A DNA stretch of 64,000 bases from assembly GCA_002841545.1 (NCBI GenBank), contig PGZZ01000002.1, positions 186,001-250,000 on the forward strand, in the 5' to 3' direction. The notes under the pieces are model-generated. The model saw nothing but the letters and a program-made list of their open reading frames with translations. It was not told the DNA's origin and searched no databases. Of the stretch, positions 51,298 through 61,159 are shown piece after piece (positions within the stretch are counted from its first letter, which is position 1; every line of letters starts with the position of its first letter). Made by a program: the position numbers and the translations under genes. The stretch is from Firmicutes bacterium HGW-Firmicutes-16 (GTDB taxonomy: Bacteria; Bacillota; Clostridia; Oscillospirales; Oscillospiraceae).

Positions 51298-51820
51298 TTA
51301 ACTTATAGGGATAGATTTTAATTTCTTCTTTTTTTAATAGCTCATTTAGAAGAGTTTCTTGTCCTAATCTTAGGTTTTCAAAATAATTAGAAAACAATCC
51401 GTTATACTCTCCTATTGAGCATTTAAGTAGCCCGTTATCATTGATGGAATCTATTTCAATCCTATATTTCCCACCCAATCCGCAAATAATATAATCTGAA
51501 ATTTCTTTTTCTTGAGCGTTTCCATTAATATCAGTGTATTGAAACCTAAGTGTACTTGAAGGCAATTTTGCTTCTTTAGTGTTAATTTTAATCGTGCATA
51601 AATCTTTTGCAGGAACATCAGGTAATGCAATTGTATAGTCAATTTCAGGAAAACAAAGACTCGTTCCAACCAAGTCCTTTTTCATATTATTTTCTATAAC
51701 AATGCTTAAGTTGTCATGGTCAGGTTTTGGAGCGTAATTCATCAGTAAATTCGCATAAGAAAATAATAATATTATAACTATTGTTATACAACTTAAGACT
51801 ATCCATTTTCTTTTTTTCAT
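51290..51820 (-). CDS. Hypothetical exported or membrane-anchored protein
   Basis: 176 aa with one N-terminal hydrophobic helix after KKRK (WIVLSCITIVIILLFSYANLL), then a beta-rich extracellular domain (LSIVIENNMKKDLVGTSLCFPEIDY; LRFQYTDINGNAQEKEISDYIICG). No Cys lipobox. AT-rich like elements A and B, unlike the chromosome to its right. It may be cargo of a third element whose right end has been lost. No family recognised. Confidence 0.6.
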   Translation of the reverse strand: MKKRKWIVLSCITIVIILLFSYANLLMNYAPKPDHDNLSIVIENNMKKDLVGTSLCFPEIDYTIALPDVPAKDLCTIKINTKEAKLPSSTLRFQYTDINGNAQEKEISDYIICGLGGKYRIEIDSINDNGLLKCSIGEYNGLFSNYFENLRLGQETLLNELLKKEEIKIYPYKLTQ

Positions 51821-51854
51821 CTAATTCACTCACCTATTCCTTGTTTAATACGGA

Positions 51855-52769
51855 TCACTGCTTTTGTTTTTCCCGCTTATTAATATGAAAGCTTTTGCTT
51901 TCTGAAACAAACAATCCGATGAGTGCGAGTATAATGCCGAGAGCTGACACTAGGGTGATTTTCTCGTGCAGAACGAGCACCGAACTTATCACCGTAACAA
52001 CAGGTACTATGTAAATGTAGACACTTGTTTTGACAGGTCCGAGCAGTTTTACTGCGTAATTCCATGTGACAAAGCAGATGGCGGAAGCGGCGAGACCGAG
52101 AAACAGCATGTTGAGCAGATTGGCCGATTCCGCAAAACGCTCAAGGTCCAGCTTGGAATCTGTCAAAAAGAACACTGGAATCATAAACAGCAGTCCGTAA
52201 AAGAAGGTGTGCCTCGTCGTTGCAATAGAATTATATCCAAAGGTGCTTATCTTCTTTGCAAGAAGTGAATATACTGCCCATACGGCGGCTGCCAGAACAG
52301 CAAGAATATCACCCAGCGGATGGAATTCGAAACCGGAGCCTCCGCTGAAGCTCATCAAAATGATTCCCGCGATAGCGGCAATAAATCCGATGAAAAAGTT
52401 TGGTTTTAATGCTTCCTTGTCTGCGAAGAAATGCGCCAAAATAGCCGTGAAGAAGGGTGCCACAGAGACAACAACCCCAATGTTTGAAGCCAAAGAATGT
52501 ATCAAAGCAAAATTTTGAAGCAGATAATATAAAGTTACGCCGGTCAGCCCCGCAAAGGCGAAAATCCACTCCTGTTTCTTGTCGGTAAGCTTAAGCCTAT
52601 GTGGATAAACGATAAGCAGTGCCAGAAAGCCAATAACAAACCGGAAAAACAGAATTTCTATCGGTGTGAAGTCTACCAGTAATATTTTTGTTGAGATGAA
52701 TGTCATTCCCCAGATAAGTATCGTTATAAGTGCTGTTATGTGTCCGGAAATAGTGGTTTTCTCTTTCAT
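51855..52769 (-). CDS. EamA/DMT family transporter
   Basis: About 304 aa with ten predicted membrane helices in two EamA repeats (GHITALITILIWGMTFISTKILL and PLGDILAVLAAAVWAVYSLLAKK begin the halves). Drug/metabolite transporter superfamily; substrate unknown. ATG 52769 follows GGGAGA; the longer frame from 52817 is unsupported. Base composition returns to that of the chromosome here, marking the right side of the accessory region. Confidence 0.9.
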   Translation of the reverse strand: MKEKTTISGHITALITILIWGMTFISTKILLVDFTPIEILFFRFVIGFLALLIVYPHRLKLTDKKQEWIFAFAGLTGVTLYYLLQNFALIHSLASNIGVVVSVAPFFTAILAHFFADKEALKPNFFIGFIAAIAGIILMSFSGGSGFEFHPLGDILAVLAAAVWAVYSLLAKKISTFGYNSIATTRHTFFYGLLFMIPVFFLTDSKLDLERFAESANLLNMLFLGLAASAICFVTWNYAVKLLGPVKTSVYIYIVPVVTVISSVLVLHEKITLVSALGIILALIGLFVSESKSFHINKREKQKQ

Positions 52770-52999
52770 GATTCTCCCATTAAAAGTGCTAAAGTATTTG
52801 TATATTATTAGTAACAATACTACACGGACACCCTAAAGTCAAGAATGCAATATTGCCCTTTGCCCTATCGGCTGACAGGCATTTCATTAATAAAGAAATT
52901 TGCAGAAGCATTTAAATTTGCATATACTGCTGTAATATTTATCAAGTGTGTGGGCAATATTAATTGATGTAATTAGGCTTGGATAAAGGAGTTCTCAAA

Positions 53000-53170
53000 A
53001 TGAATATTGATGATAATGCAGAGGTGGAAAAAGGGAAAATAGTGTCCTTCGACAAGACCACAATTAAAACCGGAAGCTCAAGCTATACCTTCACTCAATC
53101 ATGGATTGAGAATGATGCTCTTAAAGATATTTTAGTTGGTTTGATCGCCGATGATTACAATCGTCAATAA
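53000..53170 (+). CDS. 56-aa hypothetical protein
   Basis: Small soluble protein (MNIDDNAEVEKGKIVSFDKT, then SSSYTFTQSWIENDALKDIL). AAAGGAG precedes ATG 53000, and a strong terminator follows, so it is probably real. The region 52770-52999 before it has no gene but has a 10-bp inverted repeat AATATTGCCC (52849) / GGGCAATATT (52952). No family recognised. Confidence 0.55.
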   Translation: MNIDDNAEVEKGKIVSFDKTTIKTGSSSYTFTQSWIENDALKDILVGLIADDYNRQ

Positions 53171-53183
53171 GAGAACGATAAAG

Positions 53184-53226
53184 AGAAAAGACCACTGGAA
53201 TTCGACATATTCCGGTGGTCTTTTCT
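53184..53226. terminator. Bidirectional terminator
   Basis: 18-bp stem AGAAAAGACCACTGGAAT with ATTCCGGTGGTCTTTTCT (one wobble pair), seven-base loop, between converging genes. Confidence 0.9.
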
Positions 53227-53249
53227 TGGGGCACTCCCCTTCCCTTTTA

Positions 53250-54893
53250 TCAGCGGTCATGCAAAGATGATGTGCCATAGTGCATCAGCGGCTTATCGCT
53301 GATATACAGTGTGTAGGAACCACCGTCAAATTCTTTGATAAGGGTCATTTTTGCCCCCATTTGACTCGCATACTGTAAGGCCGCAAGATTTTGGCTGCCG
53401 AAGAAAACATATACTGCCCGTTTATTTTCCTCTTTGCCGTAAACGCCTTGTGGGTTGATATACCCAAGTATCTCAAAAGGATTTCTAAAGGAGCACGCGC
53501 CCAGCGCCCTCCCGTTTGTGTATGTCGCAATTGGGCATACGATGCTCCAGTCACCGTAAATATAAGCGAAGCCGTTATCGACGATATAGTCGCTTATTTC
53601 CTGAACTGTGCAGGGCTCCTCCGGCTTGAGAGCGCTTTGCACCACAGGGGCATATCCTGTGTACCAGCTCCCAACACAGGCCGCGCAGAGCAAAACGACT
53701 CCTATCAATTTCCGCAAATCGGTTTTCAACTGCTGCATTAGGACAACGCAGGATATGGCCGTCAACGGATACCATACGAACATATATATCATCCGAAAGT
53801 TAATATCAAACACGTGATTTGCGACGAAGAGTTCAATCAAGGATATGGTGAATATTGAAAAAACAGTTACTCCGAAAAGGTGTTCTCTTCCGGTTTTTGG
53901 TCTATCTCTCTTTCTAGTACAGCCGCGCAGGGATATGATGGCGGCGGTCACGACAACGCCGGTAAAAAACAATGCAAGCATGAAATAAATTAAGCCATTC
54001 TTTTCATGAAAAGCATAATAAAAACCGGTAATCTTCTGCAGTATCCTCATGTTGACCTCATGGACCGCTCCCCTTTCGGACAGGCTTCGCCGTGTGATGC
54101 CTCCGTAGATTTCCACATGGGGTACATTAAACATTCTAATATACAAAACACCCAGCAGGTTTGAAGCGGTATAGAGAAAAGCCCGCAGCGTTACCGCCCG
54201 CGTCCAAAAAATCTGCTTCCTATCCTTCCGATACAGCAGAATTAGAATACGAAGAATTTCAGTGCTCAGTATCGGAAGAATTAGAATTGCCGTCTGCCTC
54301 AGACTCTGCATTCCGGTTGCAAAACACAGTGCCAAGGATAAAATCAGTGCGGCAGAGAGATTCCTCTTTTTTCGGAAACAAAGAGCGTGTAGATAATCCC
54401 CCGTAACGATAAGAATTGTAATCAGGTAGCCGCTGTAATAACTAGCAAGTATATAAAACAGCTGACCTTCGAGACTTAGCGCCGCATTCGCTGTCACCAT
54501 GCAGCCCAATATGGCCGCAACGCCTAAAAAACGTCCGACCTTATCGGTGAATGGGTATATCAGAAACAGCATACTCATGGCAATGAGAAGTGTCATTATC
54601 GTTGTCGCCAGTGCCATTGAGAGATTGATATTTTCGGTGATTCCATAAAAAAGAGCGCAGACTACCGGTGTCGCAAAGATATAGTACTGGTTTCCAAAGA
54701 CCCAGCCATCAGGAAAAAAGCTTTTTGATTTCCACGCGAGCATTGAAAAGACTGTGTCCTCATACATGTCACAGTTGCAGAATTTAGGAAAGCTTTTAAA
54801 ATTGATAATGGCGAATGAGCAAAGAAACAGCGCTGAAACCGAAATGAGCAAGGCTATGCAAAGTATCTGCTTGCCGTTTTTTTCTCCCTTCAT
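53250..54893 (-). CDS. Large polytopic membrane protein, GT-C glycosyltransferase-like
   Basis: 547 aa with about eleven hydrophobic helices over the first 430 residues and an extracellular C-terminal domain. After the first helix comes an acidic loop (CNCDMYEDTVFSMLAWKSKS FFPDGW) that resembles the catalytic acidic loop of GT-C enzymes using lipid-linked sugars. No closer family recognised. Own unit: terminators on both sides. Confidence 0.6.
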   Translation of the reverse strand: MKGEKNGKQILCIALLISVSALFLCSFAIINFKSFPKFCNCDMYEDTVFSMLAWKSKSFFPDGWVFGNQYYIFATPVVCALFYGITENINLSMALATTIMTLLIAMSMLFLIYPFTDKVGRFLGVAAILGCMVTANAALSLEGQLFYILASYYSGYLITILIVTGDYLHALCFRKKRNLSAALILSLALCFATGMQSLRQTAILILPILSTEILRILILLYRKDRKQIFWTRAVTLRAFLYTASNLLGVLYIRMFNVPHVEIYGGITRRSLSERGAVHEVNMRILQKITGFYYAFHEKNGLIYFMLALFFTGVVVTAAIISLRGCTRKRDRPKTGREHLFGVTVFSIFTISLIELFVANHVFDINFRMIYMFVWYPLTAISCVVLMQQLKTDLRKLIGVVLLCAACVGSWYTGYAPVVQSALKPEEPCTVQEISDYIVDNGFAYIYGDWSIVCPIATYTNGRALGACSFRNPFEILGYINPQGVYGKEENKRAVYVFFGSQNLAALQYASQMGAKMTLIKEFDGGSYTLYISDKPLMHYGTSSLHDR

Positions 54894-54981
54894 ATTGCCC
54901 CTCGCTTTACTGCATTTTACTTAATTATACTAATTTTTAGCAGAATTAATGCAGGAGGCCAAAGACGGGAAGTGAGACATG

Positions 54982-55019
54982 AAAATCACCGGCGCCTTTT
55001 CAGTCGCCGGTGATTTTTT
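54982..55019 (-). terminator. Terminator of the SanA/YdcF-like gene
   Basis: Perfect 13-bp stem AAAATCACCGGCG / CGCCGGTGATTTT with T-runs, downstream of the minus-strand gene at 55072. Confidence 0.88.
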
Positions 55020-55071
55020 ATATGGTTTTCCTGTGGAGACAAATATACACGAATTTGGATAAAACCTGTGA

Positions 55072-55755
55072 TTATTTATCGTTCGTCTCGTCTCCGTTAC
55101 CGTTGACGGGTATCACGTGACCTAGATAGGTAGGCTCGGGCCGGAAAATCGACAGCAAGAAATCTTTGTTCCTTGCCAGCACCTCACGCGCCTCACGATA
55201 TGTCTGACCGTAGTAACCGCGCGGGTCCGACGCGACACCGTAGGCGTCTAGCCCGAGCTTTTTCGCGACGTACAACGCCCTGTAAAGATGGTAACGCTGT
55301 GTGACGATGATTACCTTCTTCGCCACAAATATGTCCCTCGCCCTGTACATGCTCTCATAGGTCGAAAACCCCGCGTGATCCATGAAAATGTCCTCGGACG
55401 GAGTATCGCGGTCAATCGCGAACTGCTTCATCGTGTTGACCTCGTCATACGTTGCTCTTCCGTGGTCTCCGCTCATAATGATTTTGCCGGCAGCGCCGGA
55501 ATTATATAGTTCAATACCTTGGAGCAGTCTGTCCTCAAGCATCGCGCTGGGTGTGCCTTCATCGACGTAACAGCCAAGCACGATTATACAATCGACATTT
55601 TCAAGTTTTGCGGCTTCATCTGCGGAGATTATTCTGTCCTTCTCGGAAGCGATGATAAAGCCATTGATGCCGAGCACCGCGGTAAGTCCAACCGCGCCGA
55701 TTATCAGAATAACTACGATGATTCTTATTATCAGTCTTTTATTGCTTTTAATTAT
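55072..55755 (-). CDS. SanA/YdcF-like DUF218 protein
   Basis: About 227 aa: one N-terminal membrane helix (LIIRIIVVILIIGAVGLTAVL), then a DUF218 domain (DCIIVLGCYVDEGTPSAMLEDRLLQG; GDHGRATYDEVNTM; VTQRYHLYRALY). E. coli SanA affects envelope barrier to vancomycin; the biochemical role is open. ATG 55755 is preferred for GGGAG eight bases upstream; a frame from 55773 adds six residues. Confidence 0.85.
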   Translation of the reverse strand: MIKSNKRLIIRIIVVILIIGAVGLTAVLGINGFIIASEKDRIISADEAAKLENVDCIIVLGCYVDEGTPSAMLEDRLLQGIELYNSGAAGKIIMSGDHGRATYDEVNTMKQFAIDRDTPSEDIFMDHAGFSTYESMYRARDIFVAKKVIIVTQRYHLYRALYVAKKLGLDAYGVASDPRGYYGQTYREAREVLARNKDFLLSIFRPEPTYLGHVIPVNGNGDETNDK

Positions 55756-55888
55756 CATGGATATTACTCCCATATGTTGTCAGCTGGCACTTCCCTGCCC
55801 GAATTACTGCTATAATAATGCTTTTTCTGTAGTATTACAAGTAAAATAATGCAAAATCTGCGGCTCGTTATGTGAATTGGAGATTTAA

Positions 55889-55930
55889 AAAGCAGGGTAT
55901 TGCGCCGTTTTCGGTGCAATACCCTGTTGC
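55889..55930 (-). terminator. Terminator after ppdK
   Basis: Minus direction: CAGGGTATTGC ... GCAATACCCTG with CTTTTT following. The remaining gap to the upstream gene at 55756 shows no further feature. Confidence 0.88.
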
Positions 55931-55950
55931 TATGCTTACATTTTACTTAT

Positions 55951-58581
55951 TTATTTCGGGAACTTTAGCGCTGCCTGAGCCGCCGCAAGGCGTGCAATCG
56001 GCACGCGGTAAGGCGAGCAGGAAACATAGTTGAGTCCGAGCTTGTGGCAGAATTCAACGGAGGAAGGATCGCCGCCGTGTTCGCCGCAAATGCCAATCTT
56101 GAGGTCGGGGCGTGATTCACGTCCGAGCTTAACGGCCATTTCCACGAGCTTGCCGACGCCATTCTGGTCGAGACGGGCAAACGGGTCGGATTCAAGAATC
56201 TTCTTCTGATAATATGCGTCGAGGAACTTTCCGGCATCGTCGCGGCTGAAGCCGTAGGTCATCTGGGTCAGGTCATTCGTGCCGAAGGAGAAGAACTCAG
56301 CTTCCTTGGCGATATCGTCAGCAGTGACGCAGGCACGCGGAATTTCAATCATCGTGCCGACCTTATAGTGCAAATCGGAGCCCGCCTCCTTGATGAGCGC
56401 ATCGGCAGTGTCTGTGACTATCTTTTTGACATACTGAAGCTCTTTAATTTCACATACAAGCGGAATCATGATTTCGGGAACAAGATTCCAGTCGGAATGT
56501 TTCTTTTGGACATTGATGGCGGCCTTGATGACTGCCTTGGTCTGCATAACCGCGATTTCGGGATAAGTTACGGCAAGACGGCAGCCGCGGTGACCCATCA
56601 TCGGGTTAAATTCATGCAGGGATGCAATAATTGCCTTAATGTCCTCGACCGACTTGCCGAGGTCCTTCGCCAGAAGCGCGATGTCTTCCTCATCGGTGGG
56701 AAGGAACTCGTGGAGAGGCGGATCGAGGTAACGAATCGTTACAGGACAACCTTCCATTGCTTCGTAAATGCCCTCAAAATCGGACTGCTGCATCGGCTCG
56801 AGTTTGTCAAGAGCCTTCTCGCGCTGTTCAACTGTGTCGGCGCAAATCATCTCGCGGATTGCGGGTATTCTGTCCTCATTGAAGAACATATGCTCGGTGC
56901 GCGTGAGGCCAATACCTTCAGCGCCGAATTTGCGTGCCTGCGCAGCGTCCTTCGGTGTATCCGCGTTCGTGCGAACATTAAGTGTTCTATATTTGTCGGC
57001 CCAAGCCATAAGACGTCCGAACTCTCCGCCGATGACGGCATCCATTGTTTTGATGGCTTCTCCGTAGATGTTTCCGGTCGAACCGTCAAGACTCAGCCAG
57101 TCGCCTTCTTTGTAGGTTTTTCCGCCAAGCTCAAAGCGCTTGTTTTCTTCGTCCATTTTAATTGTGCCGCAGCCTGCAACACAGCAGGCGCCCATTCCGC
57201 GGGCAACAACGGCGGCGTGAGAGGTCATTCCGCCTCTTACAGTCAAGATGCCCTGTGCGGCAGCCATGCCCTCAATGTCTTCCGGAGAAGTCTCGAGACG
57301 GACAAGGATGACCTTCTCGCCTTTTTCAGCCAAATCCTTTGCTACCTCAGCAGAAAACACTGCTTTTCCGCAGGCGGCGCCGGGTGATGCAGCGAGTCCT
57401 GTACCGATAACCGTTGCATTTTTAAGTGCAGTTGTTTCAAACTGCGGGTGCAAAAGCGTATCGAGATTTCTGGGATCGATCATAAGAACAGCTTCTTTTT
57501 CGCTGATTACGCCTTCGTCAACGAGGTCGCAGGCAATTTTCAACGCGGCGGCAGCTGTGCGCTTGCCGTTTCTGGTCTGGAGCATAAAGAGTTTTTTGTC
57601 TTCGATTGTGAACTCCATGTCCTGCATATCGCGGTAATGGGTCTCAAGCTTAGCGCAAATTTTGACAAAATCATCATAGGCTCCAGGCATAACGTCCTTT
57701 AGCTGGTCGATAGTCTGCGGAGTGCGGATACCTGCAACGACGTCCTCTCCCTGTGCGTTCATAAGGAATTCGCCGAACAGCTTCTTTTCGCCGGTTGCAG
57801 GGTTGCGGGTGAAGGCAACGCCGGTACCCGAAGTGTCACCGAGGTTTCCGAACACCATTTCCTGAACGGAGACGGCGGTGCCCCAGGAGCCGGGGATATC
57901 GTTCATGCGGCGATATACGATGGCGCGGTTGTTATTCCAGGAACGGAATACGGCCTTGATGGCGCCCATCATCTGCTCTTTGGGATTGGATGGGAACTCG
58001 ACACCGATTTTCGTCTTATATTCGTCTTTAAACAGCTGCGCAAGCTTTTTGAGATCGTCTGCGGTCAAATCGGTATCCTGATGGACCCCGCGCTCTTCCT
58101 TCATCTTGTCGATGAGCTCTTCAAAGTACTTCTTACCGACTTCCATGACGACATCAGAGTACATTTGAATAAAGCGTCTGTAGCAGTCATAGGCCCAGCG
58201 AGGATTGCCGGACTTTTTCGCGATAACTTCGACGACTTCCTCGTTAAGACCAAGGTTCAAAATCGTATCCATCATTCCGGGCATGGAGGCACGCGCGCCC
58301 GAACGGACGGAAACGAGGAGAGGATTTTCTTTATCGCCGAACTTCTTTCCGGTCTGCGTCTCAAGAGTCGCGACGTAAGTCATGATCTCATCCTGTATTT
58401 CGGGCGATATTGTCTCACCGTCCTCGTAATACTTCGTGCATGCTTCCGTGGTAACTGTAAAGCCCTTCGGAACCGGCATACCGAGATTTGACATCTCAGC
58501 GAGATTGGCGCCCTTGCCACCCAGAAGCTCTTTCATTTTGCCGTTTCCCTCGGAAAACAGGTATACATACTTCTTGTTCAT
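55951..58581 (-). CDS. ppdK: Pyruvate, phosphate dikinase
   Basis: Interconverts PEP and pyruvate with AMP/PPi and ATP/Pi; common in fermentative Clostridia as a PPi-linked glycolytic step. The 876-aa product has the ATP-grasp N-terminus (LLGGKGANLAEMSNLGMPVPKGFT), the swivelling domain with phospho-His (GGMTSHAAVVARGMG) and the PEP-binding TIM barrel with catalytic CGEHGGDP. Length is standard. Monocistronic with its own terminator. Confidence 0.97.
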   Translation of the reverse strand: MNKKYVYLFSEGNGKMKELLGGKGANLAEMSNLGMPVPKGFTVTTEACTKYYEDGETISPEIQDEIMTYVATLETQTGKKFGDKENPLLVSVRSGARASMPGMMDTILNLGLNEEVVEVIAKKSGNPRWAYDCYRRFIQMYSDVVMEVGKKYFEELIDKMKEERGVHQDTDLTADDLKKLAQLFKDEYKTKIGVEFPSNPKEQMMGAIKAVFRSWNNNRAIVYRRMNDIPGSWGTAVSVQEMVFGNLGDTSGTGVAFTRNPATGEKKLFGEFLMNAQGEDVVAGIRTPQTIDQLKDVMPGAYDDFVKICAKLETHYRDMQDMEFTIEDKKLFMLQTRNGKRTAAAALKIACDLVDEGVISEKEAVLMIDPRNLDTLLHPQFETTALKNATVIGTGLAASPGAACGKAVFSAEVAKDLAEKGEKVILVRLETSPEDIEGMAAAQGILTVRGGMTSHAAVVARGMGACCVAGCGTIKMDEENKRFELGGKTYKEGDWLSLDGSTGNIYGEAIKTMDAVIGGEFGRLMAWADKYRTLNVRTNADTPKDAAQARKFGAEGIGLTRTEHMFFNEDRIPAIREMICADTVEQREKALDKLEPMQQSDFEGIYEAMEGCPVTIRYLDPPLHEFLPTDEEDIALLAKDLGKSVEDIKAIIASLHEFNPMMGHRGCRLAVTYPEIAVMQTKAVIKAAINVQKKHSDWNLVPEIMIPLVCEIKELQYVKKIVTDTADALIKEAGSDLHYKVGTMIEIPRACVTADDIAKEAEFFSFGTNDLTQMTYGFSRDDAGKFLDAYYQKKILESDPFARLDQNGVGKLVEMAVKLGRESRPDLKIGICGEHGGDPSSVEFCHKLGLNYVSCSPYRVPIARLAAAQAALKFPK

Positions 58582-58626
58582 ACATTTACTCCTTTTGTAT
58601 GTTATTTTATTAAATGAACACCAAAT

Positions 58627-60012
58627 TTATTTGCCCACGCAAAATCTTTCGAAGATTCGCATGGTTACGTCCTCACGGACGGTTTTGCCTGTTAGTTCAC
58701 CGAGCGCCGAGAGCGCGTTTTCGGCTTCTGTAAGAACGATGTCCGGCGTTGTGCCGCTTTTAAGAGCCGAAATGGCTTCGTCAATGGAAGTCAGTGCTCT
58801 GCCGACCGCGTCCGCATGGCGGGAATTCGTTACAATCTCGCCGGCAGGTGCATCGGGAATCGGGAAAAGCAAAGAAACCTCTTTATCTAGAGCTTCTAGC
58901 CCCGTTTTATCGAGTGCCGATACGGTCAAAATAGTATCAAAGCTAGTTTTAATATGATTAAGGTCGAGCTTCTGAGACAAATCACTCTTGTTGATGACAG
59001 CGATTCTGTGCTTTGCACCTTTTGCAGCCTGAATAGCTTCTTCATCTTCGCTCGACAGCTCCTCGGAGCCGTCGAAGACCGCCAGTACAAGCTCGGAAGA
59101 TGACGCAGCGAGAAAAGCTCTGTCCACGCCGATTTTTTCTATCGGGTCGTTTGTTCCGCGCAGTCCCGCAGTGTCCACAAGCCTTAGTTTAACACCGCCG
59201 AGGGTCACGCATTCCTCGATAGTGTCACGAGTTGTTCCCGGTATCTCGGTAACTATCGCTCGTTCAAAGCCCAGCAAAGCGTTTAAAAGTGAGGATTTTC
59301 CGGCATTGGGTCTGCCTACAATGGCAGCCTTTACGCCGCTTTTCATAACTTTCCCACGCTCAAAGGTATCAAGAAGCGACTTAAGCTCTGCCCTCGCCTT
59401 GAAAAGCGTTTCCATATAGGACTCAATTCGAAACTCGTCTATATCCTCGTCCGGATAGTCCAGAACGGCATGATAATGCGATATTATGTCAACCAATTCA
59501 CAGTATATCCCGTCGGTTCTACGTAAAATCGCACCTCCGAGCTGACCCGCCGCATTTTTTGTGGCTTCATCTGTTTCGGAGTCGATGAGATCAATGACGG
59601 CTTCTGCCTGCGTTAAATCCATGCGCCCGTTTAGAAAAGCCCTTTTCGTAAATTCTCCGGCCAGTGCCTGACGTGCTCCGCATTCAAAAAGAGCTTCAAG
59701 CGCAAGACGTAAAACCGTGGGTGAACCATGACATTGCAGTTCTGCCGTATTCTCCCCCGTGTAGCTGTTTGGCGCGCGGCTGATTGTACAAAGGCAATGG
59801 TCAAGCACTTCACCCTTCGCATCATTAAGTATGCCCAGCACTAGCATACGGTCCGGGATTTCGGTCAGGCTCTTTCCCGAAGAAGGATGAAAAACGGAAG
59901 ACGCAATATCAATCGCATCATTACCGGAAAGTCTGATGATACCGATTGCAGAAATCACGTTTCCCGTTGCTATTGCCGCAATTGTATTGCTGGTATTGAA
60001 AGTACCAAACAT
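58627..60012 (-). CDS. mnmE: tRNA modification GTPase MnmE
   Basis: Works with MnmG to modify wobble uridine 34 of tRNAs. The 461-aa product has an N-terminal tetrahydrofolate-binding domain (TIAAIATGNVISAIGIIRLSG), a helical domain, an inserted G domain (G1 GRPNAGKSSLLN, G3 DTAGLRG, G4 NKSD) and the invariant C-terminal CxGK (FCVGK). ATG 60012 has GAGGTG upstream; the GTG at 60021 is less likely. mnmG does not follow directly. Confidence 0.95.
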   Translation of the reverse strand: MFGTFNTSNTIAAIATGNVISAIGIIRLSGNDAIDIASSVFHPSSGKSLTEIPDRMLVLGILNDAKGEVLDHCLCTISRAPNSYTGENTAELQCHGSPTVLRLALEALFECGARQALAGEFTKRAFLNGRMDLTQAEAVIDLIDSETDEATKNAAGQLGGAILRRTDGIYCELVDIISHYHAVLDYPDEDIDEFRIESYMETLFKARAELKSLLDTFERGKVMKSGVKAAIVGRPNAGKSSLLNALLGFERAIVTEIPGTTRDTIEECVTLGGVKLRLVDTAGLRGTNDPIEKIGVDRAFLAASSSELVLAVFDGSEELSSEDEEAIQAAKGAKHRIAVINKSDLSQKLDLNHIKTSFDTILTVSALDKTGLEALDKEVSLLFPIPDAPAGEIVTNSRHADAVGRALTSIDEAISALKSGTTPDIVLTEAENALSALGELTGKTVREDVTMRIFERFCVGK

Positions 60013-60082
60013 CAGTATCACCTCTGTCTAAGATATACGGTCTTCCTTAAGTATATATCGGGTAGACCGTAAATATCGCTTT

Positions 60083-61135
60083 TTAGGGTAAGGTTATCAA
60101 TTGGCGGTAATCCTTTTCGAACATACGGGTGAGCACCGCCGCCACCTCGCTTCTTTTAATGTTGTTGTCCGGATAGAATGTTCCATAGCCATCGGAACCT
60201 GTTAGAATTCCGGCGCGATAAAATGCATATATCTGGCTTCCATTCGCGGCAGTAAGCTTTACATCCGGTATCGCATTATCGGAAACAGTATTCTTCTGAA
60301 CATATTCCGTTATAGGCAAAGATGCGTAAAATATTGCAACAAACTCGCTTCTCGAAATGGCTGCGTTATAATCACCGTAGGTCTTTGTAACAATGCCGTT
60401 TTTTGTAGCGTAGTCAAGATAGGTTTTATACCAAGTGGTCGCGTCGTTTGCGAGAGTCACGCTTCCGTTATTATAAAGCTGGTTCATACAGGCTGAAAGC
60501 TTTATCGCTTCCGCGATGGAAAGGTTTTCATCAGGGGCATAAACTGTTGAACTGCGGCCGCTGACGAGTCCCTTCTTAACGGCGTAGGAGACGTAGGTGT
60601 AAAACCACATACTGTCCGTTACATCTGTAAAGGTCGGAGCGGTGCCGGTATTTATACTGACAGTCCCATAGAGTGCCAGTTTTGAAGCGGTGATGATAGA
60701 GACTGTAGCCGAAGTGTTTTCCGCGGCAATGTAACGATGCCCCATAGTAAGGTTCTGTCCCGAAGAGATAACAGAACCGTCTGACAGGTCAAGAAAGGTT
60801 CCGCTTAATGAGCTAAGTCGCGCAGAGCCGGAAGCAAGCAAGAAGCCTGCTCCTGACGAAAGAGTAAGGGTACCGCTGGGCATTGCAGTCGAGTAGCTGA
60901 CTCCGGCTGCCCTGGTCCGGCTTGCCTGACTGAGTTTATATTGCAAAACTGCCATTGCGTCCGAAAGCGTGTTCAGCGGGGCTGTGAGCACAAGTCCGGG
61001 ATACGTGCTGTCAACATAGCTTTTCGATATCAGCGGGTCAGAAGCGCTTCCGGCGTAATCCGCGGCCGCGGCAGTCATAGCGCTGCATAATATGATTAGC
61101 GAAAGAGATAATGATACAAGACGCTTTTTAATCAC
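60083..61135 (-). CDS. Exported SLH-domain protein
   Basis: About 350 aa with a signal peptide (IKKRLVSLSLSLIILCSAMTAAAA), an N-terminal Ser/Thr-rich beta region (about 25-165) and three S-layer homology domains (TDVTDSMWFYTYVSYAVKKGLV; DATTWYKTYLDYATKNGIVT; PDVKLTAANGSQIYAFYRAGIL). SLH domains bind pyruvylated wall polymers. GTG 61135 has TTGGAGG five bases upstream. Likely surface protein. Confidence 0.88.
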   Translation of the reverse strand: MIKKRLVSLSLSLIILCSAMTAAAADYAGSASDPLISKSYVDSTYPGLVLTAPLNTLSDAMAVLQYKLSQASRTRAAGVSYSTAMPSGTLTLSSGAGFLLASGSARLSSLSGTFLDLSDGSVISSGQNLTMGHRYIAAENTSATVSIITASKLALYGTVSINTGTAPTFTDVTDSMWFYTYVSYAVKKGLVSGRSSTVYAPDENLSIAEAIKLSACMNQLYNNGSVTLANDATTWYKTYLDYATKNGIVTKTYGDYNAAISRSEFVAIFYASLPITEYVQKNTVSDNAIPDVKLTAANGSQIYAFYRAGILTGSDGYGTFYPDNNIKRSEVAAVLTRMFEKDYRQLITLP

Positions 61136-61159
61136 GGTTGCCTCCAAGAGTGTAACGGG

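Noticed and set aside
51838-51850. Right-hand att site at CTTGTTTAATA
   Set aside because: Only nine bases of one arm match and the TAAAAA centre is absent; may be chance in AT-rich sequence.
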